This document shows positions 52,901 to 61,580 of a DNA stretch of 64,000 nt, in pieces. The stretch comes from Glandiceps talaboti (lineage: Eukaryota > Hemichordata > Enteropneusta > Spengelidae), in NCBI RefSeq assembly GCF_964340395.1, contig NC_135556.1, positions 1,415,001 through 1,479,000 of the forward strand. Reading direction: 5' to 3'. The notes beneath the pieces are model-generated. The model made no database searches. It was not told where the DNA came from and saw only the letters and a program-made list of their open reading frames with translations. Each line of letters starts with the position of its first letter. Position 1 is the stretch's first letter. A program made the translations under genes and the position numbers.

Positions 52901-55900
52901 GTCTATATTTATATCATCTTAAGTCAGTTTCAGACGTCATAACTATGTCTATATTTATATCATCTTAAGTCAGTTTCAGACGTCATAACTATGTCTATAT
53001 TTATATCATCTTAAGTCAGTTTCAGACGTCATAACTATGTCTATATTTATATCATCTTAAGTCAGTTTCAGACGTCATAACTATGTCTATATTTACATCA
53101 TCTTAAGTCAGTTTCAGACGTCATAACTATGTCTATATTTATATCATCTTAAGTCAGTTTCAGACGTCATAACTATGTCTATATTTATATCATCTTAAGT
53201 CAGTTTCAGACGTCATAACTATGTCTATATTTATATCATCTTAAGTCAGTTTCAGACGTCATAACTATGTCTATATTTATATCATCTTAAGTCAGTTTCA
53301 GACGTCATAACTATGTCTATATTTATATCATCTTAAGTCAGTTTCAGAAGTCATAACTATGTCTATATTTATATCATCTTAAGTCAGTTTCAGACGTCAT
53401 AACTATGTCTATATTTATATCATCTTAAGTCAGTTTCAGACGTCATAACTATGTCTATATTTATATCATCTTAAGTCAGTTTCAGACGTCATAACTATGT
53501 CTATATTTACATCATCTTAAGTCAGTTTCAGACGTCATAACTATGTCTATATTTATATCATCTTAAGTCAGTTTCAGACGTCATAACTATGTCTATATTT
53601 ATATCATCTTAAGTCAGTTTCAGACGTCATAACTATGTCTATATTTATATCATCTTAAGTCAGTTTCAGACGTCATAACTATGTCTATATTTATATCATC
53701 TTAAGTCAGTTTCAGACGTCATAACTATGTCTATATTTACATCATCTTAAGTCAGTTTCAGACGTCATAACTATGTCTATATTTATATCATCTTAAGTCA
53801 GTTTCAGACGTCATAACTATGTCTATATTTATATCATCTTAAGTCAGTTTCAGACGTCATAACTATGTCTATATTTATATCATCTTAAGTCAGTTTCAGA
53901 CGTCATAACTATGTCTATATTTATATCATCTTAAGTCAGTTTCAGACGTCATAACTATGTCTATATTTATATCATCTTAAGTCAGTTTCAGACGTCATAA
54001 CTATGTCTATATTTATATCATCTTAAGTCAGTTTCAGACGTCATAACTATGTCTATATTTATATCATCTTAAGTCAGTTTCAGACGTCATAACTATGTCT
54101 ATATTTATATCATCTTAAGTCAGTTTCAGAAGTCATAACTAATTCTATATTTATATCATCTTAAGTCAGTTTCAGACGTCATAACTATGTCTATATTTAC
54201 ATCATCTTTAGTCAGTTTCAGACGTCATAACTATGTCTATATTTATATCATCTTAAGTCAGTTTCAGAAGTCATAACTATGTCTATATTTATATCATCTT
54301 AAGTCAGTTTCAGACGTCATAACTATGTCTATATTTATATCATCTTAAGTCAGTTTCAGACGTCATAACTATGTCTATATTTATAACATCTTAAGTCAGT
54401 TTCAGACGTCATAACTATGTCTATATTTATATCATCTTAAGTCAGTTTCAGACGTCATAACTATGTCTATATTTATATCATCTTAAGTCAGTTTCAGACG
54501 TCATAACTATGTCTATATTTATATCATCTTAAGTCAGTTTCAGACGTCATAACTATGTCTATATTTATATCATCTTAAGTCAGTTTCAGACGTCATAACT
54601 ATGTCTATATTTATATCATCTTAAGTCAGTTTCAGACGTCATTTCAAACCTTCAAGTCGTAACCAAGATCATTTTAATGTTTGAGAGTATGTACTAGATA
54701 AATTCTCATACTGCAGTCTCTGTCATCCATGTAATGTGTTTAGTGTGTGCTGATGACTAAAATGAATGGATGAGAGTCAATATCAAATTTGTATCATGGT
54801 AGTTCCTCCCAAGTTTATTCAATCTTTATTTTCTGCTACACACTAGCAGAGTCTGAGAGTGTGGTATAGTACAAATCATGAAAAACAAAATGTAATAAAC
54901 AACACTCACAATTGAAGTTTATGAAGCAGCTGCTCAAAAGACTGAAAAGCTGGTGCTGACTATAAGTTATAACAAATTGTTCCAAGTATTATAATGCAAA
55001 GGTGTGTAATACTTAATTGCTCATGAAGTGTCGACTGTCACTTCTACCAGTGGTATTAGTCTTAATAGCTCATGAAGTGTCAACTGTCACTTCTACCTGT
55101 GGTATTAGTCTTAATAGCTCATGAAGTGTCGACTGTCACTTCTACCTGTGGTATTAGTCTTAATAGCTCATGAAGTGTCAACTGTCACTTCTACCTGTGG
55201 TATTAGTCTTAATAGCTCATGAAGTGTCAACTGTCACTTCTACCTGTGGTATTAGTCTTAATAGCTCATGAAGTGTCGACTGTCACTTCTACCTGTGGTA
55301 TTAGTCTTAATAGCTCATGAAGTGTCGACTGTCACTTCTACCTGTGGTATTAGTCTTAATAGCTCATGAAGTGTCTACTGTCACTTCTACCTGTGGTATT
55401 AGTCTGTAATAGCTCATGAAGTGTCGACTGTCACTTCTACCTGTGGTATTAGTCTTAATAGCTCATGAAGTGTCTACTGTCACTTCTACCTGTGGTATTA
55501 GTCTGTAATAGCTCATGAAGTGTCGACTGTCACTTCTACCTGTGGTATTAGTCTTAATAGCTCATGAAGTGTCAACTGTCACTTCTACCTGTGGTATTAG
55601 TCTGTAATAGCTCATGAAGTGTCGACTGTCACTTCTACCTGTGGTATTAGTCTTAATAGCTCATGAAGTGTCGACTGTCACTTCTACCTGTGGTATTAGT
55701 CTTAATAGCTCATGAAGTGTCGACTGTCACTTCTACCTGTGGTATTAGTCTTAATAGCTCATGAAGTGTCGACTGTCACTTCTACCTGTGGTATTAGTCT
55801 TAATAGCTCATGAAGTGTCGACTGTCACTTCTACCTGTGGTATTAGTCTTAATAGCTCATGAAGTGTCGACTGTCACTTCTACCTGTGGTATTAGTCTTA

Positions 55901-58743
55901 ATAGCTCATGAAGTGTCTACTGTCACTTCTACCTGTGGTATTAGTCTTAATAGCTCATGAAGTGTCGACTGTCACTTCTACCTGTGGTATTAGTCTGTAA
56001 TAGCTCATGAAGTGTCTACTGTCACTTCTACCTGTGGTATTAGTCTTAATAGCTCATGAAGTGTCGACTGTCACTTCTACCTGTGGTATTAGTCTTAATA
56101 GCTCATGAAGTGTCTACTGTCACTTCTACCTGTGGTATTAGTCTTAATAGCTCATGAAGTGTCGACTGTCACTTCTACCTGTGGTATTAGTCTGTAATAG
56201 CTCATGAAGTGTCAACTGTCACTTCTACCTGTGGTATTAGTCTTAATAGCTCATGAAGTGTCGACTGTCACTTCTACCAGTGGTATTAGTCTTAATAGCT
56301 CATGAAGTGTCGACTGTCACTTCTACCTGTGGTATTAGTCTTAATAGCTCATGAAGTGTCGACTGTCACTTCTACCTGTGGTATTAGTCTTAATAGCTCA
56401 TGAAGTGTCGACTGTCACTTCTACCTGTGGTATTAGTCTTAATAGCTCATGAAGTGTCGACTGTCACTTCTACCTGTGGTATTAGTCTTAATAGCTCATG
56501 AAGTGTCTACTGTCACTTCTACCTGTGGTATTAGTCTTAATAGCTCATGAAGTGTCGACTGTCACTTCTACCTGTGGTATTAGTCTGTAATAGCTCATGA
56601 AGTGTCTACTGTCACTTCTACCTGTGGTATTAGTCTTAATAGCTCATGAAGTGTCGACTGTCACTTCTACCTGTGGTATTAGTCTTAATAGCTCATGAAG
56701 TGTCTACTGTCACTTCTACCTGTGGTATTAGTCTTAATAGCTCATGAAGTGTCGACTGTCACTTCTACCTGTGGTATTAGTCTGTAATAGCTCATGAAGT
56801 GTCAACTGTCACTTCTACCTGTGGTATTAGTCTTAATAGCTCATGAAGTGTCGACTGTCACTTCTACCAGTGGTATTAGTCTTAATAGCTCATGAAGTGT
56901 CAACTGTCACTTCTACCTGTGGTATTAGTCTTAATAGCTCATGAAGTGTCGACTGTCACTTCTACCTGTGGTATTAGTCTTAATAGCTCATGAAGTGTCG
57001 ACTGTCACTTCTACCTGTGGTATTAGTCTTAATAGCTCATGAAGTGTCGACTGTCACTTCTACCTGTGGTATTAGTCTTAATAGCTCATGAAGTGTCTAC
57101 TGTCACTTCTACCTGTGGTATTAGTCTTAATAGCTCATGAAGTGTCGACTGTCACTTCTACCAGTGGTATTAGTCTTAATAGCTCATGAAGTGTCGACTG
57201 TCACTTCTACCTGTGGTATTAGTCTTAATAGCTCATGAAGTGTCGACTGTCACTTCTACCTGTGGTATTAGTCTGTGGATGCATCATTAGATAATTATGT
57301 AAAAAAAAATTCAAATAGCAATATGGCGTTGTAGTACAACTGTACATTTAAAAAAAAATGCTTTTCCAAATGCTGATCCATTATCCAGTTGCCTATCCAA
57401 CCCTGTTGTTATCTTTGCAATATACGTGATCATTTGGCTGTTGCTATGGGCGTGGTCACATTGCTAGACATTTGCATACATTTTTTGAATGTTTATTCAT
57501 TTGTCTATTGATGCCTGTTGTTATCTTTACAATATACACAATCGTTTGGCTGTTGCTATGGGCATGGTCTTGTTAAGAGGTATATTTGCATACATTTTTA
57601 GAATATTTATTCATTTGTCTATAAATCCCTGTTGTTATCTTTATACTATACATAATCATTTAGCTGTTGCTATGCGCGTGGTGTTGTTGCTAGGCAAATT
57701 TACTTACATTTTTTGAATGTTTATTCATTTGTCTATTGATGCCTGTTGTTATCTTTACAATATACACAATTATTTGGCTGTTGCTATGGGCATGGTCTTG
57801 CTAAGCGGTATATTTGCATACATTTTTAGAATATTTATTCATTTGTCTATAAATCCCTGTTGTTATCTTTATAATATACATAATCATTTAGCTGTTGCTA
57901 TGCGCGTGGTGTTGTTGCTAGGCAAATTTACTTACATTTTTTGAATGTTTATTCATGTCTATTAATCCCTGTTATCTTTGCAATATAAGCGAAAATGTGG
58001 CTGTTGCTATTGGAGTGATCTTGTTGCTAGGCATATTTGCATACACTTTTTGAATGTTCAATTGTCTAAGAATCTGTTTTCTTTGTGAAATACATGTACA
58101 CCATCTTTTGGCTGTTGCTATGGGCATAGTAGTCATGTTTGCTCGGAATATTTACATACATTTTTTTAATGGATACTCACTTGTCTACCAGATGATGTTC
58201 TTTGACCAAAATATACTGCCATTTGGTTGTTGCTAAGAGTGTGGTCATGGTTGGTTGGGCCAATTGTGTCAAAATGTTTTAAACAAAATCTGCAGAATAA
58301 AACTTCTAGCAACATCTCACCAAATTTCAGTCTCATTGGCCAAGATGAGATCATTATATGCTAAATACTTCTTCACCTACAATTTGTATACACCCCTAGA
58401 TGCATCCCCATTGCATTTCAGCCTAATCTGCTCAGTAGATTTGGAATTAAAGATTTTTGACCAAAAAGACACATTTTAGCCCTAATTTGCATATTACTGA
58501 TGGAATCATCAAGTCATAGACAAATCTTAATCTACACAACATTTAGAATGTTCCCACTAAATTTCAGACCAATCTGCCCAATAGTTTCTGAGTTAAGGTT
58601 TTTGACCAAAAATGACATTTTTTGACACAAATCACACACCTGTGATGCAATAATTTTGCTTTGAATAATTTCCAAACTAGACACCAAAAGTAATCTCCCC
58701 ACCAAATGCCAAGGCAAGCGGTCTTGTGGATTTTGAGTTGAAG

Positions 58744-58822
<79 letters not shown>

Positions 58823-60144
58823 AAGACAGACGGGCAGACAGCACCATGCCTATAGCACTCCTGAACCTTTATCAGTTCAGTTGTGCTAAAATTCAACATA
58901 CCCATTCCAGTGCCAGCTGGAGCTACTTCTCTGGACAATACTTCTAATGCCTTTTTATTGGAATGGTGTGCAGCTACCCACAATACTACTTCACGTGGAT
59001 TGTTGTCAATATGTGCATTTGGACCATATGTCTGTTCTGACCCTAAAACCTGTAGAAAATATCAAAGTTTAGGGATTAAGAATCAGGAACAAAATTTATT
59101 TTTCTTTTTAAGATTGACTTGTTGACTAGTGTGCAGTCTAAGTGATTTGTATTGATTTCATGTTCTGAAACTGCAATGAATTTATTTTGTGTACTTTTAT
59201 TCTGTGCTGTCCTATTCTGTACACATTAACTATCCTACCAAAGTCAGGAGCTCTGACTGACTTGGAACACCTTAGGTAGGATGGTTGCATGTAGATGACA
59301 GACTGAAAGAAGATACTAACCTGTACTAGAGTTTTGGTGAAATCATCCATTCCAAGCTGCTTTAACATTCTCCTTGTTCTGTTCATTTACAACAATAGAA
59401 ATACTACTAAAATGAGATACTAGTAATACACACAGAAACAATATAGACTTGTGAATTCTTCCAGTCAAGGTTCCTACTGAATTGAACACAAATTTCATAT
59501 TAAGTAATTCAATGTGAGATTACATTTACATTTACATTAATTTTACATTTATTTATTTTCTATTTATTTTCTATCTACTTTAAAACAAATATTCAAAAGC
59601 GCTGAACAGTTACAGTTAAAAATTAAAGAAAAACAAGCATTGGGAAATGAAATAAAATTAAGTATATAAAAGTTAAACTTGTGAGATAAAAGACCCGATA
59701 AAACTACTAAAATACTACAATCAAGTTTACAAATGTTGATTATGTGACTACAATAATAAGGAATAACTTAATTTCTCTTCATATAGCATGTCTTTTTTGG
59801 TTCATTTCTTATCATCATTTCTTTTCCTCATTTTGTTTCAAGTCTGTTCTGTTGCATATAATTGAAATTATTTTTAGACTTAACATTTTCATCTTTCTCT
59901 TCATTCCTCACTGTTATTTAAGTCAAAGTATCATTTGATACAGAAAGTAGTGTCTAACTTTCTAAGCAATCAGTATCAATTCATATCAAACAATGACAAA
60001 ATGAAATCTATACAAGTTTCTGGTTTTAGAAACTAACCTTGTAAGGATTGCTTCAGCAGTTTTATGTGCTTTCTTGGAAGCCCAAGGACCACCTAATGGA
60101 CACACAGCTGTTACCCGAAAACCATCGGCATATGTAGCACTAAC
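19865..60144 (-). CDS. AtuA-family protein (DUF1446 plus AtuA ferredoxin-fold domain), last nine exons; 5' part outside the window
   Basis: Nine minus-strand exons join with consistent phases into 302 residues plus stop: 60038-60144, 59321-59378, 58902-59049, 51995-52034, 51535-51586, 48716-48908, 42720-42846, 22846-22936 and 19865-19957. Residues 1-135 match the late part of the DUF1446 (AtuA) domain (VSATYADGFR, LGSEQTYGP, APAGTGMAPG). About residues 180-300 form the AtuA-like ferredoxin-fold domain, with the signature AYTRSGDKGNTANIG and the conserved ARHP, YELPGIHAFNFLLDN, GGGG and DPQGKA. The family is named for acyclic terpene utilisation in Pseudomonas; its exact reaction is unknown to me and its role in animals is undescribed. 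Bacterial members are about 450-600 residues long, so roughly 250 N-terminal residues should lie beyond 64000. Introns total about 39 kb and are mostly minisatellite. Confidence 0.88.
20009..20058 (+). repeat. G-rich tract, potential G-quadruplex
   Basis: Runs of 3-7 G separated by one or two bases (GGGGTGGGGGTGGGGGCGG and so on). On the gene's own strand it is C-rich and sits 50-100 bp upstream of the last AtuA exon's acceptor, where it could act as a splicing tract. Confidence 0.7.
20136..22080 (+). repeat. 44-bp minisatellite with embedded spacers
   Basis: About 40 units of 44 bp with core GTCAAACTGTATACTTGACT. A non-satellite block of about 75 bp (TGACAAAACATCACATCAC ...) occurs at the left edge (20136) and again inside the array at 20779 and 21473. 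Blocks of about 640-690 bp, spacer included, were therefore duplicated. It lies in the last AtuA intron. Confidence 0.9.
22081..22315 (+). repeat. 3' fragment of the dispersed element, abutting the 44-bp array
   Basis: It begins CTAATCTGCCTAGTAATTTT directly after the last satellite unit. It then has ATGGCAATCGGTCCAGCAG, a CA tract, GCCTACAGCACTACTGAACC and GCAGTGCTAAAAA, as in the fuller copies. Confidence 0.8.
22316..22845 (-). other. Intron sequence between the 44-bp array side and exon h
   Basis: It contains an inverted repeat: GATAAAGAACAGTTTTATGGCC near 22580 pairs with GGCCATAAAACTGCTCTTATC near 22670. Longer inverted arms (about 22440-22510 against 22725-22810, for example CAGACACCAG/CTGGTGTCGG) suggest a foldback element of roughly 370 bp. 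Nothing coding. Confidence 0.6.
22846..22936 (-). CDS. AtuA-family exon h
   Basis: Acceptor TTTTTGTCAG, one base completing Arg, then YELPGIHAFNFLLDN, LGGGGIASLRCDPQ and donor GTAAGA. It is separated from exon g by a 19.8-kb intron. Confidence 0.9.
23070..26636 (+). repeat. 56-bp minisatellite, first block
   Basis: About 63 units of 56 bp built on GGTCCATAGTAGACTACATT and ATAAGATGTCTTACAATACT. Common variants are GCACACAA, GTACATAA and GCACATAA after CATT, and CTTAC or CTAAC. Every unit holds the perfect palindrome AATACTAGTATT. It lies in the intron between AtuA exons g and h. Confidence 0.95.
26637..27256. mobile_element. 620-bp non-autonomous DNA transposon with 36-bp TIRs and 5-bp target duplication
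   Basis: It is inserted into a satellite unit. The ends CACTGTACAA...TTGTACAGTG form terminal inverted repeats matching at 34 of 36 positions (including ACCCACAACTCTCTCTGATT). CATTG at 26632-26636 and 27257-27261 is a direct repeat, and removing the element restores a normal unit. 5-bp duplications with CAC-starting ends are typical of Transib and the RAG-related ProtoRAG elements. The first seven bases, CACTGTA, are close to their CACWATG-like heptamer. No open frame of transposase size is present. The superfamily assignment is inference. Confidence 0.8.
27257..42474 (+). repeat. 56-bp minisatellite, second block
   Basis: About 270 more units of the same 56-bp repeat, with a few 62-bp units that insert ACATGT after CTAGT. 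Higher-order duplication is visible: variant markers at 31211, 31481 and 31776 recur exactly 2,072 bp (37 units) later at 33283, 33553 and 33848. Another block of 1,866 bp repeats between about 39.2 and 41.3 kb. The apparent short ORFs on the minus strand are repeat artefacts. Confidence 0.95.
42475..42530 (+). repeat. 3' terminus of the dispersed element, abutting the 56-bp array
   Basis: CCCATAGCACTATACTGAAC followed by CTCAGTTGTGCTAAA, starting immediately after the last satellite unit. It matches the terminal part of fuller element copies. Confidence 0.8.
42720..42846 (-). CDS. AtuA-family exon g
   Basis: Acceptor TTGATTACAG, then VIARHPLYVPYLRQALTEN to GTDTKQVT plus AG before GTAAGT. 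The acceptor and the first part of this exon are tandemly duplicated in the preceding intron (42847-43062). Confidence 0.9.
42811..43062 (-). repeat. 75-bp tandem duplication of exon g's acceptor region
   Basis: Starts of GATATGGTAC at 42811, 42886, 42961 and 43036 mark four copies at exact 75-bp spacing. The unit includes the first about 36 bp of exon g and its TTTGATTACAG acceptor. The acceptor AG is intact in the second copy (42922-42924) but changed to TG in the third. The fourth is truncated. Confidence 0.9.
43240..43924 (+). repeat. Dispersed element copy, 5' and core part, interrupted by the 45-bp array
   Basis: It starts near GGCAATGGCACTGTAGGACA, has five core units with GGCTGTTGCTATGG-like words and the tail start CACCAAGTTTCAGGGCAATC. 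The 45-bp array begins within its CGATTGTTGCTATGGGCTTG segment at about 43925. Its 3' terminus is not seen on the other side of the array. Confidence 0.75.
43925..48672 (+). repeat. 45-bp minisatellite with a long open frame (peptide unit EVLMTGICKDYIICQ)
   Basis: About 105 units of 45 bp, with some 33-bp units lacking 12 bp. Because both lengths are multiples of 3, the plus strand stays open for 1,168 codons (43929-47435) and another 404 (47439-48653), divided by one CAG-to-TAG change. Variants include KDY/TNY, V/E/M and I/T swaps. The frame is antisense to the AtuA gene and in its intron, and no promoter is seen. I regard the frame as a by-product of unit length. Confidence 0.93.
48716..48908 (-). 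CDS. AtuA-family exon f, with the SGDKGN signature
   Basis: Acceptor TTTCAAAG, then VKVDCDGQEVEISC, a Ser/Asp-rich linker (DSGSDSQNPDISSTTEE) and the ferredoxin-fold start FRVGDLAYTRSGDKGN. Donor AATATAG|GTAAGG. The 45-bp minisatellite ends only about 45 bp into the following intron. Confidence 0.9.
48996..51117 (+). repeat. Dispersed element copy, interrupted
   Basis: It starts ACCAATGGTGTTGTAGCACA, has about four core units (49040-49420), then tail words. From about 49830 to 50815 it is broken by unrelated sequence containing a foldback (50499-50805). The tail resumes at CCACCAAATTTCAGACCAAT and ends GTGTGCTAAAAA. Confidence 0.7.
50499..50805. repeat. Inverted repeat, about 94-bp arms
   Basis: Left arm 50499-50592 (GTTATTCTATTCGTCAATTA at its start) and right arm 50712-50805 are imperfect reverse complements, sharing CCAATCAGCA and AAAATTTAACTC. 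It is probably part of a foldback transposon inserted into the dispersed element copy around it. The spacer is rich in GTGAGA/TCTCAC words. Confidence 0.75.
51535..51586 (-). CDS. AtuA-family exon e (52 bp)
   Basis: Acceptor ATATCCACAG, then one base plus SPVLKLFSFLYSKDKVQ, then donor GTAAGTGG. The junctions are in phase. Confidence 0.85.
51995..52034 (-). CDS. AtuA-family exon d (40 bp)
   Basis: Acceptor TATTTCAG, then PGFMTLIGGRPR with split codons at both ends, and donor GTAAGT. It joins exon c to give TGMAPGFM and exon e to give GGRPRVSPV. Both are expected in the family. Confidence 0.85.
52322..54641 (+). repeat. 46-bp minisatellite carrying GACGTC
   Basis: About 50 very uniform units with core CAGTTTCAGACGTCATAACT followed by ATGTCTATATTTATATCATC. 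Variants are AGAAGTC instead of AGACGTC and TTTACATC instead of TTTATATC. It lies in the AtuA intron between exons c and d. On the minus strand each unit reads ATGACGTCT, one base from a full CRE. Confidence 0.95.
54642..55009. other. Spacer between two minisatellites
   Basis: Unique AT-rich intron sequence. No exon or repeat recognised. Confidence 0.5.
55010..57275 (+). repeat. 49-bp minisatellite with 590-bp higher-order period
   Basis: About 46 units with core GCTCATGAAGTGTCGACTGT followed by CACTTCTACCTGTGGTATTA. A few units are 50 bp (TCTGTAAT instead of TCTTAAT). The markers CTACCAG at 56277 and 56867, and TCTGTAAT at about 55995 and 56585, recur 590 bp apart, equal to 12 units including two 50-bp ones. 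It is in the same intron as the 46-bp array but has an unrelated sequence. Confidence 0.95.
57315..58888 (+). mobile_element. Near-complete copy of the dispersed element
   Basis: It starts ATAGCAATATGGCGTTGTAG and soon has TAGTACAACTG. It ends CAGTTGTGCTA, the reverse complement of the TAGCACAACTG near the start of other copies, giving short (sub)terminal inverted repeats. The core has seven units of about 114 bp. The tail has TTTCAGACCAATCTGCCCA, GACCAAAAAT and a CA tract, then CCTATAGCACTCCTGAACC. AAATTCAA flanks both ends (57307-57314 and 58889-58896) as a possible 8-bp target duplication. It has no transposase, so it is non-autonomous. The right end is 13 bp from AtuA exon c. Confidence 0.65.
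58746..58819. repeat. CA dinucleotide microsatellite
   Basis: About 37 CA units with one CATA interruption, inside the tail of the element copy at 57315-58888. The Cys-Val reading frames on the minus strand are artefacts. Confidence 0.95.
58902..59049 (-). CDS. AtuA-family exon c
   Basis: Acceptor TTCTACAG, then 49 codons (VLGSEQTYGPNAHIDNN ... EVAPAGTGM) and one base before GTATGT. The end of a transposon-like element lies 13 bp inside the following intron. Confidence 0.88.
59050..60037 (-). other. Short AtuA introns around exon b
   Basis: The introns 59050-59320 and 59379-60037 are AT-rich and free of the large repeats that fill the other introns. ACATTTACATTTACATTAAT near 59521 is a small simple repeat. 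Nothing else is seen. Confidence 0.6.
59321..59378 (-). CDS. AtuA-family exon b
   Basis: One base plus 19 codons (TRRMLKQLGMDDFTKTLVQ) ending before GTTAGT. The acceptor GAACAG lacks a strong pyrimidine tract. An alternative AG 5 bp further in (AACAAG) would keep the same phase but drop codons. Confidence 0.8.
60038..60144 (-). CDS. AtuA-family exon a (first visible)
   Basis: Acceptor TTGATAG then VSATYADGFRVTAVCPLGG, ending AEAILT plus two bases before GTTAGT. It encodes the DUF1446 segment before the TRRML helix. A dispersed-element copy starts only about 15 bp upstream of its acceptor. Confidence 0.85.
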
Positions 60145-60157
60145 CTATCAACAATCA

Positions 60158-61430
60158 AAATACCGCCAATGGCGTTGTAGCACAACTGTACAGTTTTTAA
60201 AAATGTTTATCCATATGGTAGTCCATGCTAACAATAAGTGTTCATTTGGTGAATGACTATCCAGTTGCCTATCCAACCATGTTGCTATTTTTTCGATATA
60301 TGCTATCATTTGGCTGTTGCTATGGACGTGGTCTTGTTGCTAGGCATATTTACATACATTTTTTGAATGTTTATTCAATTGTCTATTAATCCCCATTGTT
60401 ATCTTTGCAATGTATGTGATCATTTGGCTGTTGCTATGGGCGTGGTCTTGTTGCTAGGCACACTTGCATACATTTTTAGAATGTTTATTCATTTGTCTTT
60501 CTATTCCTGTTGTTATCTTTGCAATATATGTGATTATTTGGCTGTTGCTATAGGCGTGGTCTTGTTGCTAGGCATATTTACATAAATTTTTTTGAATGTG
60601 TATTTAATTGTCTATTAATCCCTGTTGTTATCTTTGCAATATATGTAATCATTTGGCTGTTGCTATGGGCGTGGTCTTGTTGCTAGGCACATTTGCATAC
60701 ATTTTTTTGAATGTTTATTCATTTGTCTTTCTATTCCTGTTGTTATCTTTGCAATATGCATGATTATTTGGCTGTTGCTATGGGCGTGGTCTTGTTGCTA
60801 GGCAAATTTACATATAATTTTTGAATGTTTATTCAATTGTCTATTAATCCCTGTTGTTATCTTCGTGAAATACATGACCGTTTGGCTGTTGCTATGGGCG
60901 TGGTCATGGTTGCTACGGTATTTGCATACATTTTTTGAATGTTTACTCATTTGCCTATTTGACCAAAATATACTGCCATTTGGTTGTTGCTAAGGGCGTG
61001 GTCATGGTCGCTAGGGCCAATTTTGTCAAAATGTTTTGAAGAATAACACTCAGAAATATCTCACCAAGTTTCAGACTCAGTGACCAAGTACTTTTTGAGA
61101 TATAAGTTTTTGACCAAAAATGAACATTTTTACACCTAATTTGCATATCACTCATGGAATCATGGTATGCTTAATATTTCTTCGTCCATACATCCCTAGA
61201 TACATTCCCATTAAATTTCAGCCCAATCTGCTCAGTATTTTTGAAATTATAGATTTTTAACCAAAAATACACATTTTTAGCCCTAATTTGCATATCACTG
61301 ATGGAATCATCCCGTCATGAACAAATCTAACTTTACACCCCCTTAAGAATGTTCCCACCAAATTTCGCACCAATCTGCCCAGTAGTTTCTGAGTTTAAGT
61401 TTTTTGACCAAAAATCACCTAGCTTTTCAC
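60158..61430 (+). repeat. Dispersed element copy, 3' truncated
   Basis: It starts CCGCCAATGGCGTTGTAGCA, has about six 114-bp core units (GCTATGGGCGTGGTCTTGTT) and then tail words. It stops at GACCAAAAATCACCTAGC without reaching the CA tract or terminal repeat. It fills the intron right next to the acceptor of AtuA exon a. Confidence 0.75.
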
Positions 61431-61580
61431 TGCCGACCCTAAACTTTTTTTATGTATTCAAGAAAAAAATAATAAAATCGCAAAAATTATGAAGCTTCGC
61501 GAGAAATAGTGGATGTGGAAACTGAAACTTGAACCAGACACTCACACAGAAATTTTTTTTATCATAAAATAAAGTAAAAA
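61431..61580. other. Spacer between element copies
   Basis: Unrecognised AT-rich sequence (AATAATAAAATCGCAAAAAT and similar), possibly the end of another repeat. Confidence 0.4.

Noticed and set aside
57489-57944. Paired 75-codon frames (FIHLSI...AVAMG) as a membrane protein gene
   Set aside because: They are the 114-bp core repeat of the dispersed element, and the same peptide pattern appears broken in the other copies.
58532-58983. Cys-Val repeat frame on the minus strand fused to AVAPAGTGM-like sequence
   Set aside because: The CV part is a CA microsatellite. Only 58902-59049 is a real exon, and the donor GTATGT separates them.
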